This document shows, piece by piece, positions 1 to 12,327 of a stretch of DNA of 56,568 nucleotides. The stretch spans positions 22,501 to 79,068 of the forward strand of contig NW_013654861.1 in the NCBI RefSeq assembly GCF_000499385.1, written 5' to 3'. This stretch comes from Eimeria necatrix (lineage: Eukaryota > Apicomplexa > Conoidasida > Eucoccidiorida > Eimeriidae). Position 1 is the stretch's first letter; each line of letters begins with the position of its first letter. The position numbers were made by a program, and so were the translations under genes. The notes under the pieces are model-generated. The model did no database searches and was not told where the DNA came from. It was given only the letters and a program-made list of their open reading frames with translations.

Positions 1-490
1 CAGCAGCAGCAGCAGAAGTGCTGGTGAGATTCGTAACCGCTGCTACAAGAACCAAAATTGCTGCTGCCAGCTGCCTGCTTCTGTTGCTTGTTGTGTGCTG
101 GTTGTGCGCAATACTGCTGCTGCGACTACTGCTGCTGCTGCTGCTGCTGCTGCCGTTCCGTCCGCTGCTGCTGCTTGTTGCTGCTGCCGGCGCTGCTGTT
201 GTTGCCGCCGGTACGTGAATGTTATTGCAGCAAGTCTCTCCTCTGCTGCTGCAGCTGCTTCTGCTGCTTTTGCTTGCGGTACTCTAGCTGCTCATTAGGC
301 TACAACAGCTGCCGCCTTTCATGCTGCTGCTCCCGCGACTCTGCTGCGGCTGCTGCGGCTGCTCCTGCTGCTCCTGCTACTGCTAACACTCCCACTCGTG
401 CTGCTGCTACTAAACTCCTACTCCTACTCCTGCTGCTACTGCTCCTGCCTGCTTTCCTCTGCTTCTGCTTTCTCTGCTGCTGCTGCTTCA

Positions 491-524
<34 letters not shown>

Positions 525-526
525 AC
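1..526 (-). repeat. CTG/CAG-rich intron at left edge
   Basis: Almost pure (CTG)n, (CTC)n and (CTT)n triplets on the plus strand, read as CAG-type repeats in the sense of the HECT gene. No HECT C-lobe motif is visible in any minus frame. I take it as intron sequence continuing past the edge. The plus-strand open frames here are Leu/Cys/Ala homopolymers. Confidence 0.5.
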
Positions 527-726
527 CTGCAGCTGCCCCTCGGCCAGGCGAAAGGCCAGGGCCGCGAGGACGTAGTGGCTGCGCTGGCCCCAGCCCACGG
601 GGGCTTCGCCGCCGTTTGGCCGCAGCGCGACGACGGCGCCGCTGGCTGAGGGCGCGGCCCAGCAGAGGGGGAAGAGTTCGCTGAAGCTGGCGGCGTCCAC
701 GCCTTCGCACTCCAGGTCCAGCAGCT

Positions 727-777
<51 letters not shown>

Positions 778-1327
778 GTAGCAGCAGCGGGGGTGCGGCG
801 GCAGAGGCAGCGCAGGCAGAGGCGGCGATGCCGCACACGTAGACAGCGCAGCAGCAGAGCACCCCGTGATCCCCAACCTCCTGCAGCTCCTCGGAAACCC
901 TAAATCCTAAACCCCAAACCCTAAACCCCAAACCCTAAACCCCAAACCCTAAACCCCAAACGCTAAACTCCAACCCTAAACCCCAAATTTCGAAACGCAA
1001 ACCCCAAACCCGAAACCCGAAACTCCAAACTCCAACCGCAAACCCCCAGCCAACGCCTAAACCCTAAACCCTAAACCCTAAACCCTAAACCCTAAACCCT
1101 AGAGCGTGCGGACTTTGCGGAGAATGTGGACTGCGAGGGCGTCCGTGGCCTCGAGGTCCCGCACTTCCGGCTGCAGCGCCACCAGCCGCTTCCACACCAG
1201 CAGCGGCAAGTCCAGCCCGAGGCTGAGCCGCCCCCGCAGCACAACTCCCATGAGCCGCCCCAGCACGCGGTAGGCCCCCAGGCTGGCAGCAGACACGGCC
1301 CCCGGGTTCAGCAGCCACATGTCCTGC

Positions 1328-1363
<36 letters not shown>

Positions 1364-2018
1364 GCAGCGGCAGCGGCAGCGGGAGAAGCGGGCGGAGGGG
1401 GTTGGGAGGGGAGGCGGTGGAACGCGCGGGGTAGATGCGTGCAGGGGCAGCGGCAAGAGTCACAACTACCCGCTGGCAGCAGCAGCAAGGAAAGCAGCAG
1501 CAGCAAGGAAAACACACGCGGAGCAGCAGCAGCAAAGGAAACTGCAGCAGCTCGGACAGCAAAAACCCGGCACCAGCAACGGCAACAGCGGCAACTGAAG
1601 AAGCAGCACAACGAACACTAGAGACGCAGCACCAGCTGCAGCGACTAAGAAAGAAGCAGCAGCAGCATCGGCTGCACGAACTCAGCAGCAGCAGCAGCAG
1701 CAGCAGAACCAAAGCAGGTGCACGGATAACACAGACGCAGGCCCATCATGATCATTATCAGCAGCAGCAGCAGCAGCAGGGGTACCTGGTCCTCGCCGAA
1801 GCCCCTGCTGTTGGGCGAGGGAAGGAGGAGGCCGTTGCTGCTGCCGGTGGTTTGGAGTTCAGCAGCAATGTGGGAAAAAAGGTCCCTGTAAAGGCCCCCT
1901 GCGTCAATGCCGCCTTCGCCTTCATAAGCCACAAACCAGACTCTGGTGCTGCGGCGCAGCAGCCAGGGAGGCACTGCTTCGAGCTGGCTGGCGAGCTGCA
2001 TGGTGACGTCTTTGAGGC

Positions 2019-2052
<34 letters not shown>

Positions 2053-3020
2053 CGCTGCTGCTGCTGCTGCTGCTGCAGGCGCTGCTGCTGCAGCGCGCTC
2101 CCCTGCCCGCAACGCCCGCGCCCGGTTTATCGCCACGCGCAAACGCCCGTCAGCTCGCAAGTCCTCCGACAGCGACAGAGACAGACTCACCAGCCAGTGC
2201 TTCAGACTTGAAGGCAGCAGCTGCCTGCCCGCACCCGCAAACCCTAAACCCTAAACCCTAAACCCTAAACCCTAAACCCTGATCCCGAAATCCGAAATTC
2301 AAAACCCTGAACCCGAAGCCGTTAACCTAAAAGTCTAAATTATAAGCCGTAGGCCTTAAACGCTAGACCCTGATCTCTTAACTGTTGACTCAGAACCCGA
2401 AATCCTAAACCCTAAACCCTAAACTCTAGACGCTAAACCCTAAACACAGCAGAGGCACCGCCGCCTTTGCTAGCACGATCAACACTAGAAGGCGGCGGCA
2501 GCGCAGCAGCAGCAGCAGCTGCTGCTGCTGCTGCAGCTGTTTTTGCTGCTGCTGCCGCTGCTGCTGCTGCTGTTGCTGCCTGGCGGACCTGAATCTTTGG
2601 AGCGTGAGGGAGAAGGAAGAGGGCCTGGGAGAGAAGAGCTCCAGGCAAGGTCCAATGGAGACAAGCAGCTGCGTGAAGGCCCTGCAGAGCTGTAGAGACA
2701 CCTCAGCAACACCCCACAAATTGGGGTTAGCAGCAAGACGCCGCCGCAGCGCAGCAATTTGCTGCTGGTGCTTCTGCTGCCCTTTGGCTTCCTGCTGTCG
2801 AAACAAAGTCTCAAACTGCTGCACGCTATCGATGTCGACGCGGCCGTCTGCCGCTCCGCCGCTTCCTGCTGCTGCTGGTGCTGCTGCTGCTGTTGCTGCC
2901 TCGCCTTGCTGCAGTGCCTCTCCGCCCTCTTCTAAGATGCTCAGGACCCCTGCGAGCACTTCTTCACTCAACAGCCAGTCCACGTGCTGCAACACAAGCT
3001 CCCACTTCCCCCTGACTGCT

Positions 3021-3059
<39 letters not shown>

Positions 3060-4622
3060 GGTGGGGTCTGCACGCCTGAGAACCGCCAGAGAACAGTGCG
3101 GGGATCGGCGGGGAGGGATCGCCTTGTGTCTTCCCAGCAGCTCCACTGCCGCTGCCGCCTCCATAGCTGCAGCAGCTCTTTGTCTTGACTCAGCCGCAGC
3201 AGCAGCAGTTCCTGCTGGTCTCGGCTTCGCGGCTGCGCAGCAGCCCTGTGGTCTGCAACGGAATCTCCCGGTGGTGCGTTGCTGCTGCGGTTCCCAGTGC
3301 TGCTGCTGCTGCCACTGCAGGCGCTGCCGCTGCCGCTGCTGCTGCTGCTGCTGCTGCTGCAGTGCGCTTCGTCTTTGCGCATGCGGTGCAGCAGCTGCGC
3401 TATGCGCTCGCCGCCGTAGGCCTGGTCTGCTGCAGTGACCATTGCTGCCAGTTCTTGCTGGCTGAGGCAAGTAGGGTAGACTCTAAGGTCTGCCATGAGG
3501 CCCCTCATGGAGTGGGCCCTGCAGCGGGGCCACCGCTGCTGCAGCAGGTGGGCCTGCTGCTGCTGCTGCTGCTGCTGGGTGAGGGGGGTGTGGGGGGGGC
3601 GCTTGAGCAGCTCCTCGAGGCGCAGCGGCAGCGGCAGCGGGGCCACCCAGAAAGGCAGCGGGCCCTGGCAGAGGCAGCACCTGCTGCTGATGGGTGCTGC
3701 TGCTGCTTCCTTGCCATCTAAGAAGAGCCGCACCCCCAGCGGGAGGCCCCTGCCCAGGGGGGCCCCCACGCTGAGGCCCACGTGGGTCCACCGCCGCCGC
3801 ACCAGTGGTTTGCTGCTCAGCAGCGCAGCAGCAACAGCTTGGTATTCCATATAAGTGGTTGTCTGCAGCGGCACTCTCAGCTGTACGTACACCCGGTTCT
3901 CAGGCGACAGCCACACAGACACTGTTTCGCTTACGCAGCCCCGCAGCCACACCAGCCGCCAGGGGGGGAGGTGTTCTGGCAGCTTGCAGTACTTGCAGCA
4001 GCTGCTGCTGCTGCTGCTGGTAGCCGCACTGCTGCTGCTGCTGGGGCTGGGAGGCGCGTTGGGGGAGCTGCTGCTGCTGCTGCTGCTGCTGCTGGGGCTG
4101 CCTGCGGCGCGGGCGTCGTCTGCGGCTTCCGCCAAGGCCAGCTGCAGCAGCCGGTCCGCCACGTGGCGGTCTTCGCCAGTGCAGGCTGCGCCGCAGCCGT
4201 CGTGCTGCTGCTGCTGCTGCTCTTGCTGCAGCTGCTGCTGGTAGCACGCCTGCTGCTGCTGCTGCTGCGGGCTGCTGGCAGCGGCGCCCAAGGGAGAAGG
4301 AGAAGTAGCAACGTCCCCCCGTCTCTGTAGCAGCTGCCTGTAGGGCGGCTGCGCAAAAAGACTCCCCTGCAGCAGCTCTATGCGCGTCAGGCCCCCCCCG
4401 CGCCTCACAATTTGCCGCCGCAAACCTGCATGCGGGGACCGGGGGGCCCCCGGGGCCCCCGGGGCCCCCGGGGCCCCGGGGGGGCCCCCCAGGTGGGCCC
4501 CCAGGGCAGCCCCTTCGCCAGGGCCTGTCCAGGGGGAGTACCATCTTGAGGGGGCGCGGTCTTGGGAGTCGACGCCGCTGTCGTCTAGCACTGAAATGGA
4601 TTGCGGCTGATAGTGGTGCAGG

Positions 4623-4677
<55 letters not shown>

Positions 4678-5118
4678 AATGTGTTTCCGTGGTGTCACCG
4701 TGCTGCGTACCCACGTATTGCTGCTCCGCGTCCAGGCGGTGCTGTTCCTGTTGCAGCTCCAGTTGTTGCTGCGGATGGACAGCGGCTGCAAAGTTCTGGT
4801 GCTGCTGGCGCCCGTGCTGCTGCTGCTGCTGCTGCTGTTGCTGCTGCCGCGTTCCCTGCTGCCGCTGCTGTACGTTCAAATGGTCCTGGCTTTGCTGCGC
4901 CTGTTGCTGCTGTCGCCGCTGCACTTCCAGCCTCTGGTCGTGGTGCGTCGCCTCGAGCTGTTGCTGCTGCTGCTGCTCATCTTGCTGCGGCTGCTGCTGC
5001 TGGTCTTGCTGCTGCTGCCGCTGCGGCTCCACCTCTGATTGCGCCACTGGGTTTGGGCGTCCAGTGAGCCGCTGTCGCGACTCATGTGACCCCGACAGGC
5101 TTTGGTCCTCCCTCAGAC

Positions 5119-5162
<44 letters not shown>

Positions 5163-5281
5163 GGCACCAAACCTTGCTGCTCGAGGGGCGGCTGCATGCC
5201 CCCTCCCCCATATCCGTGGGGGTTATCCCCTGTTGGCCTTTCTCGCGGTGCTGGCCGTGCAGCTGCGGTCGCATTTGGCAC

Positions 5282-5314
<33 letters not shown>

Positions 5315-5873
5315 TTCTGCTGCTGCTGCTTCTGCTGCGTCTTCTAGCCTCCAGGGGCTTGCGAAAGGAGAATCCCCAGGGGGCTGCGCAGGCGACGCCA
5401 CATACGGGAGGTCACCTCGGGGAGCTGCTGCTGCTGCGTGCCTGCCAGCACTTTGGCTTGAGTTGCGGCTTGTGGGCTGCCAGACTGTTGGCTGCTGCAG
5501 CAGGGGCTGCTGGCGCTGCTGCTGCTGCTGCTGCGGCGGCTGCTGCTGCTGCTGGTTGCGAGAATCTGCTGCTGGCGCCATCGAGGCAGGACTGGGGGCT
5601 GTTGCTTCGGGGCGCTGCTGCCTCATGGGCCTCCAGCGCAGCACTCCGGTGTCAGGGGCCCCGGAGAATCCTGACGCCCTAGTGCTGCTGCTGTAGCTGT
5701 TGCTGCTGCTGTTGTAGCTGTTGCTGCTGCTGCTGGCGTTGCTGCTCTCAGGAGCTTGAGGTGGGGGCGGCACCGGCTGCGCAGAAGCAGCAGCAGCTCC
5801 AGAAGCTCTTCGCGTGTGGGAACTGCCCCGGGGCGGCTGAGGTGCATCATGTGGTGAAGCAGCTACCTGCTGC

Positions 5874-5911
<38 letters not shown>

Positions 5912-6057
5912 CGGTGGCGGCGGTGGCGGTGGCGGGGGCGGCTCCTCTTCATCGTCATATAGCCAAAAGGAAAAGGTGCAGGGGGGCCTGGCGTCGAGAG
6001 GCACTGAGACAACGGGTGCAGGGAACGCGTCTCTGCATGCAGCCAAGGCACTCTCCG

Positions 6058-6095
<38 letters not shown>

Positions 6096-6493
6096 GCACA
6101 GGGCGTCTTTGTGCGGGGCTCCCCTACAACAACCACTCCGGGAAACACTGGCCAGTGGCGCTGCTTTGCTGCTGTTTCCACGACGCAGCGCAGCAGCATC
6201 TCCTGAACACCAGCCAGGTGGGGGGTCAGGGCAGCAGCAGCGGCTTCTGCTGAACTGCTGTTACTCCTGTTGCCGCTCCTGCTGGTGTTGTTGCTGCTGC
6301 TGTTGCTGCTGCTGTTGTTGCTGCTGCTGCTGTTGCTGCTGCTGGTAGTGGTAGTGCCAGTTCTGTTGGTGTTGCTGCTGTCATCGCGAGCACAGGTGCT
6401 GCTTTCCACTTGGACTCTCGGCAGCAGCCCTCCCTTATGGCGTTCGCCCACTTCGCAGTTTGCTGCTGTTGGGGCTGGAGCCGTTGCAGATGC

Positions 6494-6527
<34 letters not shown>

Positions 6528-8550
6528 AGCAGCGGCGTCAGCGGCAGGCAGGAGGCCGCGCTATCGGTGGCTGCATCTGCTGCAGCAACAGCCTCTTGCG
6601 AAGGTTTCAAGGAGAACCTCGACAGCAAGTTGCACAAAGGGGCAAGTCCCTGGCGAGGTGTTTGTTTTTCCCACTTTCCTGCTGCTGCAGCTGCTGTTGC
6701 TGCTGCTGACGATGATTCTGAATGCGCGGCGTTTGCTGCTGCTGCCTCATTTGCCGTTCTGGCTGCGGCCACCTCAGCTGCGTAGGTTGCAGCTGCGGCT
6801 GCGGGGTCATCTCCCTCAAGAAGCTCCCCGCCCAGGTTCCCGTGTTCGCCAGCAGCAGCAGCAGCAGCAGCAGCTGCTGCTGCTGCTGCTGCTCTGTGGT
6901 GCTGCTCCAGCGCAGCGTCCCGCTGCAGTGCAAACAGCTTCAAAAATGCCACTGTCAGCAAACAGCGACTCAGCCAAGAAGGAGGAAAGGCCGAGAGGAA
7001 AACACTGGCCCCCACAGGCCATTCTGCGTAGTCGCTGAAGACCACTTGAGCTGTTGCTGCTCTTTCAGCAGCAAACCAAACCCTCAGGGTTTCCTTCATC
7101 AGGGCTTCTCTCAGGGCGCTGGACACGGAGGGAGCCGCTGCTGCTGCTGCTGCTGCTGCTGGGTGGGGCTCTGCTGCTGCAGCTGCGCCCGCGGGGCCGG
7201 TGCCTGTGACTGCCGCGCAGCAAAGGAATTGCTGCTCAGCGGACAGGTGGCTGGTGAGGCGCTGCAGCAGCTGCTGCTGCTGCTGCGTCGCCGCAGCTCC
7301 TGGTTCGGGTGCCGGGGCTTGCTGCAGCTGCTCTCGTTGGTGGTGCTGCTGGCTGTGCTGCTGCTGCACGCCAGCGACGCCGCGGGAGCTAAGTGCTGGA
7401 GCTGCTGCTGCCGCTTTCGGAGCTGTTGCTGCGCCTGCTGCTGCAGCGGCTGACGCGCCCTCTGCAGCTTCCCCGTGGGCAGCAGCAACAAGGCCACAAA
7501 GCTGCAGCAGCGGCAGCCAAAGTCCCCTTTCTGGAGGCAGCTGCAGCGAGACTCCACCCAAACAAAACAAAAGCCCCCCCAGAAGAGAAGTTACATCGTG
7601 GGGCCCTAATGTTGCCTTCAGGATCCGCAGCCGCAGCCGCAAGAACTCAGTCAGATACTGCAGGGAGACTTGGGCGCTGCCGATTGGGAGCAGCCGCTGC
7701 GGCTTCTGCTGCAGCTGCTGCTGCAGCTGCTGCTGCTGCAGCAGCAGTAGCTGCTGCTGCTGTTGCTGATGTTGAGAGGCAACGGCTCCCGTGGACTGAT
7801 CGGAGGTGTTAGTGGAGTCTCTAGATGGGGAGGCAATCGAGTCTTGCAGCTGCTGTCCCAACTGCTGTTGCGATTCCTGTTGCTGCTGCTCGTTCATCAT
7901 CTCCTGTTGCTGCTCGTGTTGCTGCAGCGGCTGTCCCGTCGGCTCTCCTACGAAAGGGAGATCCCCGTCGTTTTGATGCTGTGCATGTTGTCTCTGCCGG
8001 TGGTGCCGCCTTTGCTGCTGCTGCTGTAGCGGCTGCTGCTGCTGCTCTTGCTGCTGCTGAGGCCACGGCCGCTGGCCAATCACTGCAGGACATCCGTCAA
8101 CAGCAAACGGCAGCAAGAAAAAAGGCTTTTGGGAGCCATAAGTGCATTTGAGGCTAAGGGCTGAGAGGAACTCAGACCCTGTTTGCGGCCTTTGGCCGCA
8201 GTGCTGCTGCTGCTCTTGCTGTTGCTGCTGCTGCTGTTGCTGTTGCTGCTGCTGCTGTGCGTCCTCTGTCTGCGGCTGCTCAGCCTGCTGATCGATTTGT
8301 ATTCGAGACTGATCTCGTATTCGTTCATCAGGCTGCTGCTGCTGCTGCTGCTGCACCTGCAATTGTCCCGGGGGACTGTACAAGTCCTCCGCGGTGGCTT
8401 TCTGGGCATCTATTTCCTTTTGTCCCTCGCGTGCTGCAGGAGGTGCTGCTGCTGCTGCTGCTGCCGCCGCCGCTTGAGGGTTTGCTGCCAGCGGGGAGAA
8501 TCTGGGGGCCGCAGGGCACAGAGTAAAGCAGTCAACAGGGTCGTACCCGT

Positions 8551-8582
<32 letters not shown>

Positions 8583-11386
8583 GAGCTGCTGCTGCTCGCG
8601 TCTTGCGGTGTGGAGAGGTTGCAAAGGGCGCGGATGAGGGGGTCGAGCTGGTGCTCGTGGCAGAGCAGCAGCAAATCAGTTGTGGCTCTGAGTCTGTCTC
8701 TGCTGGCTTCCCTGTGTGTGTCAGTAGCAGTTCTGAGCTCAGGTGAAAGCCGGGCTCTTGCTGCTGCTTCTTCTCCCGAGGCCTCCGCCTGTGCTGCAGC
8801 AGCAAGCACTCCCATGCCCGACAGCAGCTTCGTGCTGCCGGCAAAGCCGCCGTTTGTGACTGCCTCCAGCCGGCTGTACAGACACCCGAAGGCTGCAGCA
8901 GCCTCTGCGCGCAGCTGCAGCAGACGGCGAGATATGCTGCTGCTGCGGTGCAGCGGCAGCCCGCTGCCCCCGGCGCAGCAGCACGCGTAGGTCTCTGGCA
9001 GCTCCACCCCGCCGCTGCGGCCCTGCTGCAGCTGCAGCGTCTGCTGCAGCTGCTGCTGCAGCAGCAGCCGCAGCAGCCGCTGCTCCTCGGGAGACCGAAG
9101 AGTCGCTGCGGGAGCGTAAGAAAGCGGCTGCAGCATGTTGAACAGCTGCCGCAAAAGTGACACTGCAGCAGGCCTGTCAGCTAAAGACGAAGTCTGCTGC
9201 AGCAGAAACTCCACCACGGGAAACAGTACCCCTGCAGCGCAGCCAACACACCTCCGCCCCAAGTTCCAAACCCTAAACCCTAAACCCTAAACCCTAAACC
9301 CTAAACCCTAAAAGGCCCTTAAAGGGTATTGCCAACACCTAAGACCTTCTAACAGGCATGCTGAGCCGCAGGTGTTCAGCCTTGCTGAGGGGTTTGCGCT
9401 GCAGCACGGGGCTCCCTGCAACGCCTGAAGCTGCAGCAAACGCTTGCAGCTGCAAGGGTTTGCTGCTGGGGTTGTTTGTGGCTACACTTGCCTGCTTGCT
9501 TGTGCCTGGGGGTGCAGGCAGCCAGCAGCAGAGTCAGCTCAGCAGCAAGATGCAGGTTGCAGCCCCGCAAGGCCTCGGTGTCAGTGAGCCGCTGCAGCAG
9601 CGGCGTCAGCAGCAGCCGAAAGCCCCAGCGCGGGCTGCTGCCCGTGGAGTGTACGTACACCCGGCCACAGTCCAAGACCTCCAGGCGACACCCGGTAAGA
9701 CTGTCTGCAGCAAAAAACGAAAAGCGAGCTTAAGAGAAGAGCTACTCAAGGCTCCCACGAAATCGCAGCGCCTGCTGCAGTCAGCAGCAGCAGCAGCAGC
9801 AGCCGTCCGGCGAAGGAGCAAAAACAGAAATATGAGCAGCAGCAGGAATTGCACACATCAGCAGCAGCAGCAGCGAAGTCTCAGGCAGCACAAGGACCCC
9901 ACATTGCTGCTGGCCTCGAACACAACACAAGAGTGCAAGCAGCATATAGGCCTTTGAAAAGCCTGCAGCAGCCCGTAAGGCGGCGGAGAGTGCAGGCAGC
10001 AGGAGCAGCAGCTTTTAATTTAAAACTCGAGAAGTAAAGGACTTATGTGGCTTGCTGCTGCAGCACCTGAGTGCTTCATGGAAAAGACAACAGCCTCGTC
10101 TTCCTCCTCCGCAGAAAGCGTGAGGGAACAGCCCTCTTCAGAACCCCCCAAGTCCGTGCGGGGGTCCAGCAGCACAAGAAGGCGGCGGCAGGGGAGAAAA
10201 GAAACTGCAGCAAGAGTTTCTTGGTGCTGCCCGAAGGGGTGTTTGGACTCGACGCAGTGTACAGACACCCGGTGGCTGAAGGCTGCGCGCAGCTGCTGCA
10301 GCACGAAGAGCCCCAGCTGGTCCACCAGCTGCCCGTGGGGCCCGTCCGCCAGCAGCGCGCGCGCCAGCAGCTGCAGCAGCCGCAGCAGCTGCTGCATGCT
10401 GCTGCACGGCAGCTGCTGCAGCAGCGGCGAAATTACGAAGGGCGCAAACGGGGGGCCTCCGAGGCCCCCACGGGCCTCCACTAGACTCCCTGCGTCGCCC
10501 TGGGCTGCCACTGGCAGCAGCGTGGGGGCCCCCAAGCCGCTGGAGAGAAAAAACGCCATGAAGGAGGGGGGCCCCTGCTGCGGCATCTGCGGCGCTGCTG
10601 CTGCTGCTGCCTTGCTCTGCTGCCACACGCCGAGGCAGCTGGACACTAGGGTGGCGGCCTTGTGGGGGCCCCCCCCCGCGAAGCAGGGGGGGCCCAGCTC
10701 GCTGTAGCTCAGCTGCAACAGCTTCAAGTAGTCAAAGAGGCCCCCAAGGTCTTCAAGACCCACCAAGGGGCCCTCAAAGGACTGCAGCATGCGCCGGACT
10801 GCCTGCCGCACCTGCGCAGGCGCAGCAACGGAGGCAGCAGATACTCCTGAGAACCTCAACAGGGGGTCCTGCTTGTGATCTGCTGCTGCTGCTGCTGCTG
10901 CTACTGTTACTGCTTCTACTTCTGCTGCTAATGCTTCTGCTGCTCCTGCTGCTGCCGGTGCTGCTACTGTTGTTTTTGTTTCCTCTGCTGCTGCTGCAGC
11001 TACTGGGCCTGCTTCTGCTTCTGCTATTTCTGCCTCTGTTTCTGCCTGCGCTGCTGCTGCTGCTACTTCTTCTGCTGCTGCTACTTCTGCTGCTGCTGCT
11101 GCTGCTACTGCCTTCATAGGCTAACTTGCAGGCCCGCGACGGCACCCTCTAGCTTCTCCAGCAACGTCAGCAGCGCCTGAATGGGGGGCCCCCCTGGCGC
11201 TGCGGAATAGCCCTCGGCGCCTCTGGGGGCCCCCCCGGTGGCCTTCTCTAGTAGGGCCTCGAGGCCGTGAAGGGGCCCCCAAGGGGGCCCCGCCTTGCAC
11301 AGAAGGGTTTGCGGCAGCCTTATAAGCCTGCGGATGCCAGTCTCTTCATCTTCAATATCCAGAACTACTGTTGGGACGCCTAAGCG

Positions 11387-11419
<33 letters not shown>

Positions 11420-11679
11420 TTCCTCAGCCACTAGACGCAGCTCCTCAAAGTTGTCTATCTGCCATATGCAGCCGCAGCGGCCCGCGAGCCCTTCCAGCAG
11501 CAGCATATCTCCTGTTGCTGATATCACGAGGCCCTCGACGATATTTGTCGTTACTACTCTGCTGCTGCTGCTGCTGCTGCTGGCGGCCCTGCTGCTGCCA
11601 TTCACAGCTGGTTGGGACCGGGGCTGTAGCAACTCCTGCACGGCGCGGCACGCCGCTGACAAGTCGACGCTGCTGCTGC

Positions 11680-11715
<36 letters not shown>

Positions 11716-12291
11716 GGGTATTGCTGTTGCTGATGACGTCGTTGCTGGTGCTCCGCACCCACTGTTGCAGCACCTGCGCCCTCTCTGGGCCTACGCCTTC
11801 CTCAATGGCTGCTATGGCGGCCGTTGCTGCTGCTGCTGCTGTTGCTGCCTGTGCTGCAGGGTCTGGAGCAGCTTCTGGAAGCACAGCGACCCCGTGAACT
11901 AGAGAAGCTGCTGCTGGGTGAACACGCACGAGGAGGCCCAGCCGCAGCTCCTTGGGCGACAGCAGCTGGGGCCCACTGGGGCCCTCAACGGCGCACAGCT
12001 GATCTCGCCAGTTTCCCGCGCCTGCAGCAGCAGCAGCAGCAGCAGACGGCGCCCCGGACATCCCGGTGGTAGGGTGGCGGATGGCGGCGGAGAGCAGGTC
12101 GTCATACCACTTGGTGCTGCGCAGCACTGCTGCAGATATCTCGTCGGACAAGCTGCTGCTGCTGCTGCTGCTGCTGCAATTTTTGTCCAGCTGAAACTCC
12201 GGCGCTACGTTTTCGCTGGCTTGCTGCATCAACGCATAGAGAGAGGTGTCGGTGCCTCTCCTGGCAGCAGGGGCGACATCATGTTCGCCTG

Positions 12292-12327
<36 letters not shown>

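Noticed and set aside
18..850. Several plus-strand open frames coding poly-Leu, poly-Cys or poly-Ala near the left edge
   Set aside because: They are CTG-repeat translations in alternative frames, overlap HECT exons on the other strand, and have no domain-like sequence.
893..1103. Telomere array near the left end read as a chromosome terminus
   Set aside because: HECT coding sequence continues on both sides of it, and the C-rich AAACCCT strand is interrupted and intronic.
10869..11125. Ala-rich N-terminal extension of the 10.07-10.87 kb exon as protein
   Set aside because: It is pure GCA/GCT repeat bounded by a GTTAGC donor and a CAG acceptor, so an intron is more likely, though translation cannot be excluded.
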